Below are positions 1 through 7,945 of a DNA stretch of 29,425 nt, piece after piece. The notes under the pieces are model-generated. The model did no database searches. It was not told where the DNA came from and was given only the letters and a program-made list of their open reading frames with translations. Origin of the DNA: CAZMFZ01 sp964565665 (GTDB lineage: Bacteria; Bacteroidota; Bacteroidia; Cytophagales; UBA9547); assembly GCA_964565665.1 (NCBI GenBank), contig CAZMFZ010000034.1, positions 1 to 29,425 of the forward strand. The letters run 5' to 3'. Made by a program: the position numbers and the translations under genes. Each line of letters opens with the position of its first letter. The first letter of the stretch is position 1.

Positions 1-6
1 ATTCAT

Positions 7-80
7 GGAGATTGTAGCTCAGCAGGTAGAGCGCTAGATTGTGGTTCTAGATGTCGCGGGTTCGAGCCCCGTCTTTCTCC
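7..80 (+). tRNA. tRNA-His (anticodon GUG)
   Basis: Cloverleaf read by eye. G-1 is at 7 and the acceptor 5' strand at 8-14. The D stem is gctc/gagc at 17-20 and 29-32. The anticodon stem is ctaga/tctag with a seven-base loop whose anticodon, GTG, is at 41-43. The T arm has a TTCGAGC loop at 61-67, and the acceptor 3' strand is at 73-79. The extra 5' G facing C73 (position 80) is the hallmark of bacterial tRNA-His. CCA is not encoded. Acceptor pairs 5:68 and 6:67 are both T-T, which is unusual. A T-run at 82-88 follows and may help terminate transcription. Any promoter lies outside the window. Confidence 0.93.
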
Positions 81-92
81 CTTTTTTTGAAA

Positions 93-2765
93 TTATCTCG
101 CCAATAATATCCAGCCATTTCTATTTATTTTCCTTGTATCAGGCACGCCAATCGTTATTTCCGCTTTGAAATAATATAATCCATCGGGTATATTTTCAGC
201 TTTCCAATTTATATTAATGTCATTTTCTGTTTTGAAAATTTCTGTGCCCCAGCGATTGTAAACAGTAAATACTACTTTCTCTATATTTCTAGGAAACGGT
301 TTTGGGACAAATACATCATTGATGTTGTCGTTGTTGGGAGTAAACGTGTTTGGCAATTCAAAATAGAAACAACTATCGCTACACACTACATTACTTTTGT
401 CGCTTTCTAAGCCTTTGGCATTGGTGGCAGTCACCGCAAAGCAACCTGAAACAGGTTTGTTTACCCTACCTTCATACGTAGTATCTGTTATTACTTCATT
501 GATGAATAAATCAAATGTTGAGCTAGCTGAATTCTTATAAAGTTTATAGCCAACTATAGCCGAATCGCATAAAAAGTCTAGATTTTTATTCCAATAAAGG
601 GAGTTTGAAAAATTGAATTGATCTTCACAATTTCGATTGCTATTAATGTAAAGTGTTGGAGGGCAAGGCCTTAGCGTGTCATTTTTTTCATCGAGTGGAA
701 TGAGGCTAATAGTTTGCGATAAGTTATATAGCGGATAAGGTACTTTTCCAATGCCAATAATGCGGTTGCAACCTAATCCGCCTTTTGTTTTCGCAAAATA
801 GCGAAATAGTTTTCCGGTCTCCAGCGGTTGATTTACATATCCATTTGTATTATTTACAGTGTCAATTGCTAAGGTATCATTATCTGTTATTCTATATATT
901 ATGGTGGTATCATTTACCCATGGTGTAGCAAATGCCCATTTCAAAATAGCACGCCCAGCTCTAGCAACGCCTTGTAAACGTACTGTCGATGCCGTTTCTG
1001 AAATGTATATCAATTTATTATTTGCATAAAATTCAATAAAGAAACTAAGATTATTGGCTTTGGTATCTGTCACATCTATAAAGGTAGTATCAGAAAGTGC
1101 TAGTGTATCCAGTGTAGTTCTATTGAGAATTTCTGTGGTAGTAATTCCGCTAGTCCGTCTTATTTTAATTTCGTAAGGGGCAGAATTTTGTGTAAAATCA
1201 ATATGCCTAGGCTTTATCCATTTTATTTCCACTTCACCACTCACTGAATCGGTTTTCAACACCGAAGCTCCAATAAGAATAGGTACATCGTTGGTAAGCG
1301 AACCACAAGCCAAAGCGGACGCTCTACTGTAGCCTTTCTCAGGTGATGGAAATTGGGCATATACATAATAGCAGTACTGTGTTTCGTAGTTCAATCCTTT
1401 ACCAAAATTATCGTCAGTAAATGAAGTTGCAGTTTTACGTACTTTTTTTATGAGATTGTAGCCTTTAGGTATATCGCGACCTGTATCACAACTGTCAGTT
1501 ACTAAAGGTGTGTCATTTTCGCATTCTTTCCTTAGTATGGCTATGGAATCTACATTGGAGCAAAAATACGCATCCCAATTTAAAGTTATCTTTCTGCCTG
1601 AGGGTGTGGCTTTTAGAATGGTTAATGCTGGGGGAATAATTTTTATTTGCCAAACCTTTATAGCACTAAGCGAAATTGCTTCTCCTATATTGTCTTGTGC
1701 TTCAAATGTAACCTGGTAAGGCTGGGCACGAATAAGTTCACAACCCGTTTGCCACTCAAACGACATTGACTCTGCTGTATTGGTTTGCTTAAATAATTTT
1801 GTTTTGGCATTAAAAATATCCTTTGGTTTGGGGAAAGAAAATATACCAGAATAAGCCTGCAAGCTTTTAGTTTCATTTTCCTGAAAGGTAGCTGTAATCG
1901 TATCTTTGAGCAGCAAGCCAGCTGTAAGACAAGTATCTTTAGGGATATTTAAAATGGGGACAATATTGGTACTAAATAAAATATTAATTTGCATATCACG
2001 CACTACATAGCCTATCAAATAGCCGTTTCTCCACTCATTTACTTTAAAAGCAATATTGTAAAGCCCTTGCCGAAGCGGTTTTTCCCAAGTAATAAGCCCT
2101 GTTTGTGAATTCATCGTGAAAGTAGGATTACTACCATTATTTCCTATTTGGTTGGGTAGTACATAATTGGGAACAGTCGTACCTTTTTGCGATTGTGGTG
2201 TAATGAGTTCATACGATAAAGAATCTCCTTCTGCATCCCAAGCTGCGGGCCCGTGTGTGTAGGTTTGATTTATATTGCCATTGTCTAAAGGTGGGTATAA
2301 AAATTGAGGTGAGGTATTTGCTCCCAGCAATGGATCAATAGTGACTTGCGATTCTACATAGAAGGCAGTATTATCTGAAAAGCCACTATTGATATTCAGA
2401 ATGCCATTATTTCTATTTATTTCTCTAAAGCTAACGGTGTAAGTAGCTGCACCAGGAAAATTTTTTCTAAAATTGAATATTAATCTTTGGGTCTTTTGAT
2501 CTAAACTATCTTGTTTAAATAAATCTACTTTTTGTGATGTTCCGTCTCCAAAATCTAATTCCGCATTTGGTTGTTCAACACCGTTTGTATTTCTATATAA
2601 CACTAGCGTAAAATCATATTCGAAAGTGCTTCGCTTTGTAGCTATAATTTCACCTGCTCTCAAGTGGGTAGCTTGCAATTCATTTATCTGAAATAAAAAA
2701 CTTATAAATGCCATTAAACCTAAAAACAGCTTTCTGATGCGGTTGTTCACACTACAAAATAGCAC
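93..2765 (-). CDS. T9SS type B cargo: large surface protein with gliding-associated C-terminal domain
   Basis: 890-residue secreted protein. The N-terminus has basic residues (NNRIRK) followed by a hydrophobic stretch ending near ELQA, which fits a Sec signal peptide. The mature part begins THLRAGEI, an opening common in large Cytophaga-type surface proteins, and has an LDFGDGT PKD-like motif. The middle (about 380-790) looks like fibronectin-III-like beta modules. Residues about 802-890 (from FELPNTFTPNNDNINDVF through YNRWG to GWILLAR) match the gliding motility-associated C-terminal domain, the type B sorting signal of the type IX secretion system. The function of the passenger is unknown; adhesion or gliding is an inference. 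The listed start is GTG; a second in-frame GTG at 2750-2748 gives a more conventional signal peptide and may be the real start. The gene is convergent with tRNA-His, 12 bases apart. Confidence 0.88.
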   Translation of the reverse strand: MLFCSVNNRIRKLFLGLMAFISFLFQINELQATHLRAGEIIATKRSTFEYDFTLVLYRNTNGVEQPNAELDFGDGTSQKVDLFKQDSLDQKTQRLIFNFRKNFPGAATYTVSFREINRNNGILNINSGFSDNTAFYVESQVTIDPLLGANTSPQFLYPPLDNGNINQTYTHGPAAWDAEGDSLSYELITPQSQKGTTVPNYVLPNQIGNNGSNPTFTMNSQTGLITWEKPLRQGLYNIAFKVNEWRNGYLIGYVVRDMQINILFSTNIVPILNIPKDTCLTAGLLLKDTITATFQENETKSLQAYSGIFSFPKPKDIFNAKTKLFKQTNTAESMSFEWQTGCELIRAQPYQVTFEAQDNIGEAISLSAIKVWQIKIIPPALTILKATPSGRKITLNWDAYFCSNVDSIAILRKECENDTPLVTDSCDTGRDIPKGYNLIKKVRKTATSFTDDNFGKGLNYETQYCYYVYAQFPSPEKGYSRASALACGSLTNDVPILIGASVLKTDSVSGEVEIKWIKPRHIDFTQNSAPYEIKIRRTSGITTTEILNRTTLDTLALSDTTFIDVTDTKANNLSFFIEFYANNKLIYISETASTVRLQGVARAGRAILKWAFATPWVNDTTIIYRITDNDTLAIDTVNNTNGYVNQPLETGKLFRYFAKTKGGLGCNRIIGIGKVPYPLYNLSQTISLIPLDEKNDTLRPCPPTLYINSNRNCEDQFNFSNSLYWNKNLDFLCDSAIVGYKLYKNSASSTFDLFINEVITDTTYEGRVNKPVSGCFAVTATNAKGLESDKSNVVCSDSCFYFELPNTFTPNNDNINDVFVPKPFPRNIEKVVFTVYNRWGTEIFKTENDININWKAENIPDGLYYFKAEITIGVPDTRKINRNGWILLAR

Positions 2766-2812
2766 AATTATTCGCAGTACTTAAAAGCAAAATAATATTT
2801 TAAGATATAGTT

Positions 2813-2841
2813 TTTGTTTTCGATAGGTTTTACTAATTTTG
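2813..2841 (+). promoter_or_regulatory. Bacteroidota-type promoter of rplS
   Basis: TTTG at 2813-2816, a 17-base spacer, then TAATTTTG at 2834-2841. This matches the Bacteroidota sigma-ABfr consensus (TTTG upstream, TAnnTTTG at -7). Transcription would start near 2848, giving a leader of about 30 bases before the rplS ATG. Confidence 0.65.
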
Positions 2842-2878
2842 CAGTCCTTTTTCAGAAAAGCATTTATTTATTATATAT

Positions 2879-3247
2879 ATGAGCAAGTTATTAGATTTCG
2901 TGAACGCAGATATCAAAGGTGAAATACTTTCATCTTTACCAAGCTTTATAGCAGGCGACACTGTGAATGTACACGTAAAAATTAAAGAGGGAGCAAAAGA
3001 GCGTATTCAGCAATACCAAGGTGTAGTGCTTCAGAAAAGAAATGCTGGGCATCCAGGTGAAACTTTTACTGTTAGGAAAATATCTAATGGCATAGCTGTA
3101 GAGCGTATTTTTCCAATCCTATCTCCTTCAATCGATAAAATTGAGGTGATGAGAAGAGGTAAAGTGAGAAGAGCTAGATTGTTTTATCTACGCGATGCAA
3201 AAGGTAAAGCGGCAAAAATCAAAGAACGTATCATCTCTGTTAAATAA
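2879..3247 (+). CDS. rplS: 50S ribosomal protein L19
   Basis: 122 residues, the usual length for L19, a large-subunit protein at the 30S-50S interface (bridges with 16S rRNA). The diagnostic stretches are FIAGDTVNVHVKIKEG, RIQQYQGVVLQKRN, TFTVRKISNGIAVERIFP and the basic end VRRARLFYLRDAKGKAAKIKER. The gene stands alone with its own promoter and terminator. It is not next to trmD, rimM or rpsP, its partners in many bacteria. Confidence 0.98.
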   Translation: MSKLLDFVNADIKGEILSSLPSFIAGDTVNVHVKIKEGAKERIQQYQGVVLQKRNAGHPGETFTVRKISNGIAVERIFPILSPSIDKIEVMRRGKVRRARLFYLRDAKGKAAKIKERIISVK

Positions 3248-3264
3248 TTTATTTTATCTAGCAA

Positions 3265-3305
3265 AAACACAAATCCCCATTCCAAAAGTATGGGGATTTG
3301 TGTTT
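3265..3305 (+). terminator. Rho-independent terminator after rplS
   Basis: Perfect 15-bp inverted repeat: 3265-3279 (AAACACAAATCCCCA) pairs with 3291-3305, with an 11-base loop. The stem ends in TTT on the plus strand and starts with an A-run, so it could work in either direction. It sits 17 bases after the rplS stop. Confidence 0.85.
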
Positions 3306-3330
3306 AAAGACATTTCAGGTTCCCCTTACT

Positions 3331-3362
3331 AACTTTTCCAAAGTTCAAAACTTTGGAAAGTT
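3331..3362. repeat. Imperfect palindrome, copy 1 of a dispersed-type repeat
   Basis: AACTTTTCCAAAG, a seven-base loop, then CTTTGGAAAGTT forms a 12-bp hairpin with one bulged T. A degenerate second copy lies at 3480-3510. The form resembles short palindromic elements scattered between genes in many Bacteroidota; the dispersal in this genome is inferred. Confidence 0.6.
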
Positions 3363-3479
3363 GCGTTGTATGAGCTACCGAAAATTTATTTAGAATACTG
3401 TTAAGCTAGCAAACTAAAGGTTGGAATAGACCTTGAATGTTGGTTGGAATAAATTTCTTCTTTGTATTTCGGTTTAAGT

Positions 3480-3510
3480 ACTTTTCTAAAGTTCAAAATT
3501 TTGATAAGTT
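3480..3510. repeat. Degenerate direct copy of the 3332-3362 element
   Basis: Aligned without gaps to 3332-3362, it keeps most positions (ACTTTTCTAAAGTTCAAAAT against ACTTTTCCAAAGTTCAAAAC). The differences mostly fall in the arms and weaken the hairpin, as expected for an older, decaying copy. Confidence 0.5.
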
Positions 3511-3675
3511 TCCTTCAGACAGTTGTAGAATGTTCATTTCGAATGTTGCAAATTAGAAATTGCAGAGTTTAGATTAGATTTTGAATTTTGGGTGGAATAA
3601 ATTTACTTTGCGGCTCTTTAAAAAATAGAATTCATCTTTTTTATCAATCAAATATTTTAATAGTACAATTTTAAT

Positions 3676-5784
3676 ATGGCATTAATAGGCAAACTCAGGG
3701 AAAAATCAGGTTGGGCTATAGGGATAATTGCGGCAGGTCTGGGTTTATTCATCGTTGGTGGCGATATTCTCTCTCCTACATCTATCATCAGAGGCAACAA
3801 TAAAAATATCGTAGGCGAAATTGCAGGAGAAGAAATTCCTACGCCAAGATTTCAGCAAGAGATTGATGAAATGCGGTATGTATATTATTTGAATAATAAT
3901 AAAGCACCTGGCGAAGCTGAAATGGCTCAGTTTTTACCGCAAGCTTGGAATCAAATGTTGTTTAAAGTGGCCTATCAAAAGGAATTTGATGCACTTGGGT
4001 TAGAAGTAGGGAAGGAAGAAGTAATAGATATGGTGCAAGGCAGAAACATTCACCCTGCTATTTTCCAATCATTTAGAAATCCACAAACAGGTCAGTTTGA
4101 TAGAAATTATGTGGTGCAATACTTACAAAATATCGGCAGGATGGAAGCAAAACAGCAAGCAGCATGGCAAAATTTTGAGAAAAGTTTAGGCCCCGATCGT
4201 TTGAGAAATAAATATGAAGCTTTGCTAAAGAAAACTACTTATATAACCAAAGCTGAAGCCAAAAGAGAATACAATGCCCAAGCTTCAAGAGCCGAAGCTA
4301 AATATGTATTTATTCCTTATTCTTCTATTGCTGATGCGGATGTTCCCGTAGGCGACCCAGACATTGAAGATTATGTTTCAAAAAATAAATCTAGATTCAA
4401 TACCGAGCCTTCAGTAAATTTTCAATACGTTACTTTCCCAATCAATCCTTCACAAGTAGATTCTGTTAATTTTTCAAATGAATTAATAGAAATAACTGAT
4501 GATTTCAAGAAATCAGACGATGATTCGACCTTTGCGGCTTTAAATGCTGATAATCCAACGATTCCAAGTTGGTTAAATCCGGGTGAGTTACCAAAATCGC
4601 TCCAAAACCTAAGTAGTTTTGAAAAAAACACAGTTTATGGTCCTTTCAATGAAAACAATAAATCAGCCATTTATAAAATTGCCGATATTAAAGACGATAC
4701 AGCCTATGCGGCCAAAGCTAGCCATATATTATTTCGTTGGGATAGCGAATCAGATGAAGACAAAGCCAAAACATTAACCAAAACAAAAGAAGTATTGGCA
4801 AGAATTAATAAAGGGGAAAGTTTTGAAGATATGGCTCGCCAATTTGGTACAGATGGCACTGCCAGCCAAGGTGGGGATTTGGGCTGGTTTGGGCAAGGCA
4901 GAATGGTGAAAGAATTTCAAGAAGCAGTATTTGCATCAAATAAAAAAGGACTTTTGCCTCAGCCTATAAAAACGCAGTTTGGCTATCATATTATTAAAGT
5001 AACCGAAACTAAAACAAATAAGAAATTCTTTGTAGCCTCTGTAGATAAAGCGATTACTGCAGGAGACGATACCAGAGATTCTGTATATAAAATTGCTGAA
5101 TCATTTGCTTTAAATAGCCAAGATGTGAATGGATTTAACATTGAAGTACAGAAAAATCCTTCATTACAAAAGCTTTTTGCTCCTAACGTGTTGTCTTACA
5201 GCCCATATATCAACAACTTATCTAATCCTAAGGAATTAATTAGATGGGCATTCAATGATGCAAAAGAAGAAAGTATCTCTCCAGTGTTTGAAGTAGACAA
5301 TCAATATGTGGTAGCAGCTTTAATCAATAAATATGATGAAGGAAAGCCAAATGTAGAAAGCAATAAGCAATTGATAGCCTACACAATTATAAATGAAAAA
5401 AAAGCCGATAAAATCATTGAGAAAATTGGAGAAGACAACACCAATTTAGAAGATATAGCTGCAAAAGCTGGCAATGGTATAATGGTAAATACAGCCGCAG
5501 ATTTAAACCTTTCTTCTGCCATGTTAGGTCAGAGTGGCTATGAGCCGCAAGCAGTTGGATCTGTTTTTGGTTTGACAGATGCGAAAACCTCAAAGCCTAT
5601 CAAAGGAAGTTCTGGGGTAATAGTAATTCAAACTTTAAAGAAAAACCTTGCTCAAGATGTAGCTGATTATAGCATATATAGAAATCAATTATTGGGCAAT
5701 ACTTCTAATAGAAGTGAATACACTATTGCTGAGGCTATTAAAGACAAGGCAAAAATTAAAGATTTCCGTTACAAGTTTTATTAG
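3676..5784 (+). CDS. Membrane-anchored periplasmic peptidyl-prolyl isomerase (PpiD/SurA type)
   Basis: 702 residues. A short basic N-terminus (MALIGKLREKSGW) leads into one membrane helix (about residues 11-32), then a long periplasmic region. Residues about 35-220 resemble the SurA/PpiD N-terminal chaperone domain. Residues about 345-457 are a PpiC-type rotamase (parvulin) domain, with ASHILFRW at its start and QFGYHIIKVTE at its end. The remainder is a second chaperone-like region. The family helps outer-membrane and secreted proteins fold as they leave the Sec channel. The organisation is like PpiD (anchored, central rotamase), not soluble SurA. The ATG at 3676 is the first start, and the membrane helix follows directly. 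Transcribed alone, with a strong terminator 12 bases downstream. Confidence 0.9.
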   Translation: MALIGKLREKSGWAIGIIAAGLGLFIVGGDILSPTSIIRGNNKNIVGEIAGEEIPTPRFQQEIDEMRYVYYLNNNKAPGEAEMAQFLPQAWNQMLFKVAYQKEFDALGLEVGKEEVIDMVQGRNIHPAIFQSFRNPQTGQFDRNYVVQYLQNIGRMEAKQQAAWQNFEKSLGPDRLRNKYEALLKKTTYITKAEAKREYNAQASRAEAKYVFIPYSSIADADVPVGDPDIEDYVSKNKSRFNTEPSVNFQYVTFPINPSQVDSVNFSNELIEITDDFKKSDDDSTFAALNADNPTIPSWLNPGELPKSLQNLSSFEKNTVYGPFNENNKSAIYKIADIKDDTAYAAKASHILFRWDSESDEDKAKTLTKTKEVLARINKGESFEDMARQFGTDGTASQGGDLGWFGQGRMVKEFQEAVFASNKKGLLPQPIKTQFGYHIIKVTETKTNKKFFVASVDKAITAGDDTRDSVYKIAESFALNSQDVNGFNIEVQKNPSLQKLFAPNVLSYSPYINNLSNPKELIRWAFNDAKEESISPVFEVDNQYVVAALINKYDEGKPNVESNKQLIAYTIINEKKADKIIEKIGEDNTNLEDIAAKAGNGIMVNTAADLNLSSAMLGQSGYEPQAVGSVFGLTDAKTSKPIKGSSGVIVIQTLKKNLAQDVADYSIYRNQLLGNTSNRSEYTIAEAIKDKAKIKDFRYKFY

Positions 5785-5796
5785 CATCTAAGTTTG

Positions 5797-5839
5797 AAAA
5801 GAAACGTCTCAAATCTTGTCGATTTGAGACGTTTCTTTT
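5797..5839 (+). terminator. Strong hairpin terminator after the PpiD-like gene
   Basis: Perfect 19-bp inverted repeat (5797-5815 with 5821-5839) around a TTGTC loop. The plus strand ends in TTTCTTTTTG and the 5' arm begins AAAA, so it can act in both directions. Confidence 0.88.
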
Positions 5840-5898
5840 TGTAGCCATTCTACGGATTAATGCAATAGCGTTTTTTAGAAAAGCAAAGTCAGATAAAC

Positions 5899-6416
5899 GT
5901 GAAAAAGATAATGATAACCATTTTCATAATATTAGCAGTTGTCATCTCTGCCATTTATTTGCTTTTGCAACAAAAAACTTTTGGGAAAAATCCCGATGGA
6001 GAATGCATTAATAGAATTGAAAAATCTCCCAACTACAAGAATGGGCGTTTTCAAAATTTATCGCCTACCGAGGAGGTGTTGAAGGATGCTTCATATCTTT
6101 ATTTAGGAGGAGATTCTGGATATGAGACACACTTTAGTCAAATTGGGAAAAGCCACGGACCATTCGATTTGGCCATTCTGGATTGTGGGCAATACGGGAA
6201 AGATAGGCCTTATATTCACATGATGCCTGAGCAAACTGCTTTGGCGGCTAAAGAATGGAATGCTAAGGTTCTATTTCCTGTACATTGGGCGAAGTTTGCG
6301 TTATTACTTCACGCTCGGAACGAACCAATTAACAGATTATAGAATCTGCAAAAGAGAATGACTTGCCCCTTACTAGTCCTATCATTTGAGAACCAATTGT
6401 ACTAGGTAGCTTATAA
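5899..6416 (+). pseudogene. MBL-fold metallohydrolase (UlaG/NAPE-PLD-like) remnant, internally deleted and frameshifted
   Basis: The open frame (GTG start at 5899, stop at 6342) encodes 147 residues with an N-terminal membrane helix. It then carries two separate pieces of the MBL-fold family related to RomA/UlaG. The first is the start, FGKNPDGECINRIEKSPNY. The second is the C-terminal third: YLGGDSGYETHF, GPFDLAILDCGQY, HMMPEQT and LFPVHWAKFAL. The two join in frame near residue 67 (about 6097). The middle, roughly 200 residues including the HxHxDH zinc site, is absent. At 6340 one base is lost: the frame beginning at 6342 continues ESAKENDLPLTSPII, then TGA at 6387, then EPIVLGSL and TAA at 6414-6416. 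The retained Asp (GGDSGY) and His (PVHW) alone cannot build a dinuclear zinc site, so activity is very unlikely. Confidence 0.85.
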
Positions 6417-6617
6417 AAATATATTCTAAGGAATTAAGCATTGTCTTTTAATAATATCTGGAATGAAAAAAACATAACCTAAATATTAAATTTAAAAATA
6501 CACTTTCTTGGTAAAAAATAAAACAACAACACACATACATAATTGTATTTGTTCTAAAAAGTGGTTTTATACTACTCATTCTGTTTTCTTTAATCTAGTC
6601 AAAAACTCTTAATCCAA
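6417..6617. other. AT-rich intergenic region
   Basis: About 200 AT-rich bases between the MBL-fold remnant and the DUF3078 gene. No ORF, hairpin or clear TAnnTTTG promoter is visible. It presumably contains the promoter of the downstream gene. Confidence 0.5.
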
Positions 6618-7544
6618 ATGAAGAAATTCAATTTATTTACTCTTTTTTTATTAGTGTTCCCCCAAATTATTTTTGCCCAAATAAAAGATACCACTTATTG
6701 GAATAAGAACTTTTCAGCAGGTGTAAATGTGAATCAAGCTGCTTTTAATGCGGAATGGAAAAATTCTCAAGGTGCCGTGGCCAATTCGGCAATTTCAGCT
6801 TTCATATTTGCAAAATCGGAATATGTACAATATAGACACAATGTGTTAAACGATTTGCAATTGCAATATGGAAGAGCATACACTGAATCGAATTTAGTGC
6901 CCATTTGGCGTAAAAACCTCGATCGTATATTTTTTGATAATAAATATGCTTATGCAATTACACCCAATTTAGGTTTGTTCGGATCATTATTATTTCAGTC
7001 GCAGTTTGATAACGGTTACAAATACAACAAATATGTGATACCCAATGATGCTAAAAGAGACTCTACTACAAAAGTATCAGGATTTTTATCGCCCGGTTAT
7101 TTGGATGAAGCAGCAGGTTTGGAATGGAAGCCAGTACCTTATTTTTCTGCACGTTTTGGTCCAGTTGCTTTTAGGCAAACTTTTGTTACAGATGTTGAAG
7201 TGAAGAAATCAACAAAGAAATTTGATGGAAAAGATAGTGTTTCTTATGGTGTAGAGTTAAACAGCTCAGTTAGAAATCAGTTTGGTTGCAATGTTGTGAT
7301 GAAGTTTGATAAAGATTTTAATCCCAACCTAAACTTAAAATTGATTTACCAATATTTTTCTGCTTACGAAAATCTAGCCGTGAGTACCAATCGATTAGAT
7401 GCCATTATTACAGCCAAAGTTTTCAAGTTTATAAATGTAAACCTTCAAGGCGTATTGGTATATAATCAAGACCAAATTGCTAGAGTTCAATTCAGTGAGG
7501 CATTAGCATTGGGCATTGTATATCAATTAGCCAATAATAAATAA
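6618..7544 (+). CDS. DUF3078 family outer-membrane protein
   Basis: 308 residues. Signal peptide MKKFNLFTLFLLVFPQIIFA, with cleavage predicted before QIKD. The mature protein matches the Bacteroidota DUF3078 family: YWNKNFSAGVNVNQAAF, then alternating aromatic/polar strands ending in a short hydrophobic strand (ALALGIVYQLANN). This pattern is typical of an outer-membrane beta-barrel of about 12-14 strands. The conserved block WRKNLDRIFFDNKYAYAI fits the family's usual two-sample comparison region. Function unknown. Single gene, closed by the hairpin at 7588. The ATG at 6618 is right for the signal peptide. Confidence 0.82.
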   Translation: MKKFNLFTLFLLVFPQIIFAQIKDTTYWNKNFSAGVNVNQAAFNAEWKNSQGAVANSAISAFIFAKSEYVQYRHNVLNDLQLQYGRAYTESNLVPIWRKNLDRIFFDNKYAYAITPNLGLFGSLLFQSQFDNGYKYNKYVIPNDAKRDSTTKVSGFLSPGYLDEAAGLEWKPVPYFSARFGPVAFRQTFVTDVEVKKSTKKFDGKDSVSYGVELNSSVRNQFGCNVVMKFDKDFNPNLNLKLIYQYFSAYENLAVSTNRLDAIITAKVFKFINVNLQGVLVYNQDQIARVQFSEALALGIVYQLANNK

Positions 7545-7587
7545 CATATTTCTAGCATATTCTATCTCTTAAAATTTTTTTTAGTAG

Positions 7588-7639
7588 GTTAAACAAAGAA
7601 GTCTTTTGAGCAATTTCTCAAAAGACTTCTTTGTTTAAC
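7588..7639. terminator. 23-bp perfect hairpin, probable bidirectional terminator
   Basis: 7588-7610 is the exact reverse complement of 7617-7639, with a six-base loop (CAATTT). T-rich tracts occur at the base on both sides, but no long T-run follows. It lies 43 bases after the DUF3078 gene and isolates it from the ribosomal cluster. Confidence 0.8.
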
Positions 7640-7877
7640 TATCAATCACCGACTAAATTCATCTTATATAATATTGTGATTGCAGTCAAAATTTAGCGTC
7701 AAAAATAATAGACTAGTCAGTACAACATATTAATGAGTTTTCTTAAATATACTATGTTTATGAAAATATTTTTCTTATTTTGAAACCATATAAACATAAA
7801 TAGTTATATTATTTATAGATATAATCTAATTATTTATAATTTATGAAAATATTTATTTATTATTTTAGGTGTAATTG
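7640..7877. other. Very AT-rich region upstream of the ribosomal cluster
   Basis: About 240 bases with no ORF, rich in A/T runs. A 15-base direct repeat, TTTATGAAAATATTT, is at 7757-7771 and 7840-7854, that is 83 bases apart start to start. The second copy ends about 24 bases before the -33 element, where an UP-element-like stimulating sequence would be expected for a strong ribosomal promoter; that role is inference. Confidence 0.5.
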
Positions 7878-7907
7878 TTGCAGATAAAAAAACTATTACT
7901 ACTTTTG
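7878..7907 (+). promoter_or_regulatory. Consensus promoter of the ribosomal protein cluster
   Basis: TTG at 7878-7880, a 19-base spacer, then TACTTTTG at 7900-7907, a full match to the Bacteroidota TTG-N19-TAnnTTTG promoter. Transcription should start near 7914, leaving only about 30 bases of leader before rplC. That is too short for an attenuator like the long E. coli S10 leader, so any autoregulation must work differently. Confidence 0.75.
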
Positions 7908-7945
7908 CAATCCCTTTTCGAAAACACGAAAAAACAAACAAGAAA

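Larger units (their letters stand above)
3306..3675. other. Non-coding stretch with short repeats, no gene
   Basis: About 370 AT-rich bases with no credible ORF. It holds two copies of a 31-base palindromic element (3332-3362 and 3480-3510) and three copies of GG(T)TGGAATA (3419, 3442, 3591), two of which extend into AAATTT. The last copy lies about 70 bases before the next gene. No good TAnnTTTG promoter is visible; TTACTTTG at 3603-3610 is the nearest candidate and is weak. Confidence 0.6.

Noticed and set aside
7588..7639. The 23-bp hairpin as a miniature transposon
   Set aside because: It lacks internal sequence beyond a six-base loop and no flanking target duplication is visible; a terminator is the simpler reading.
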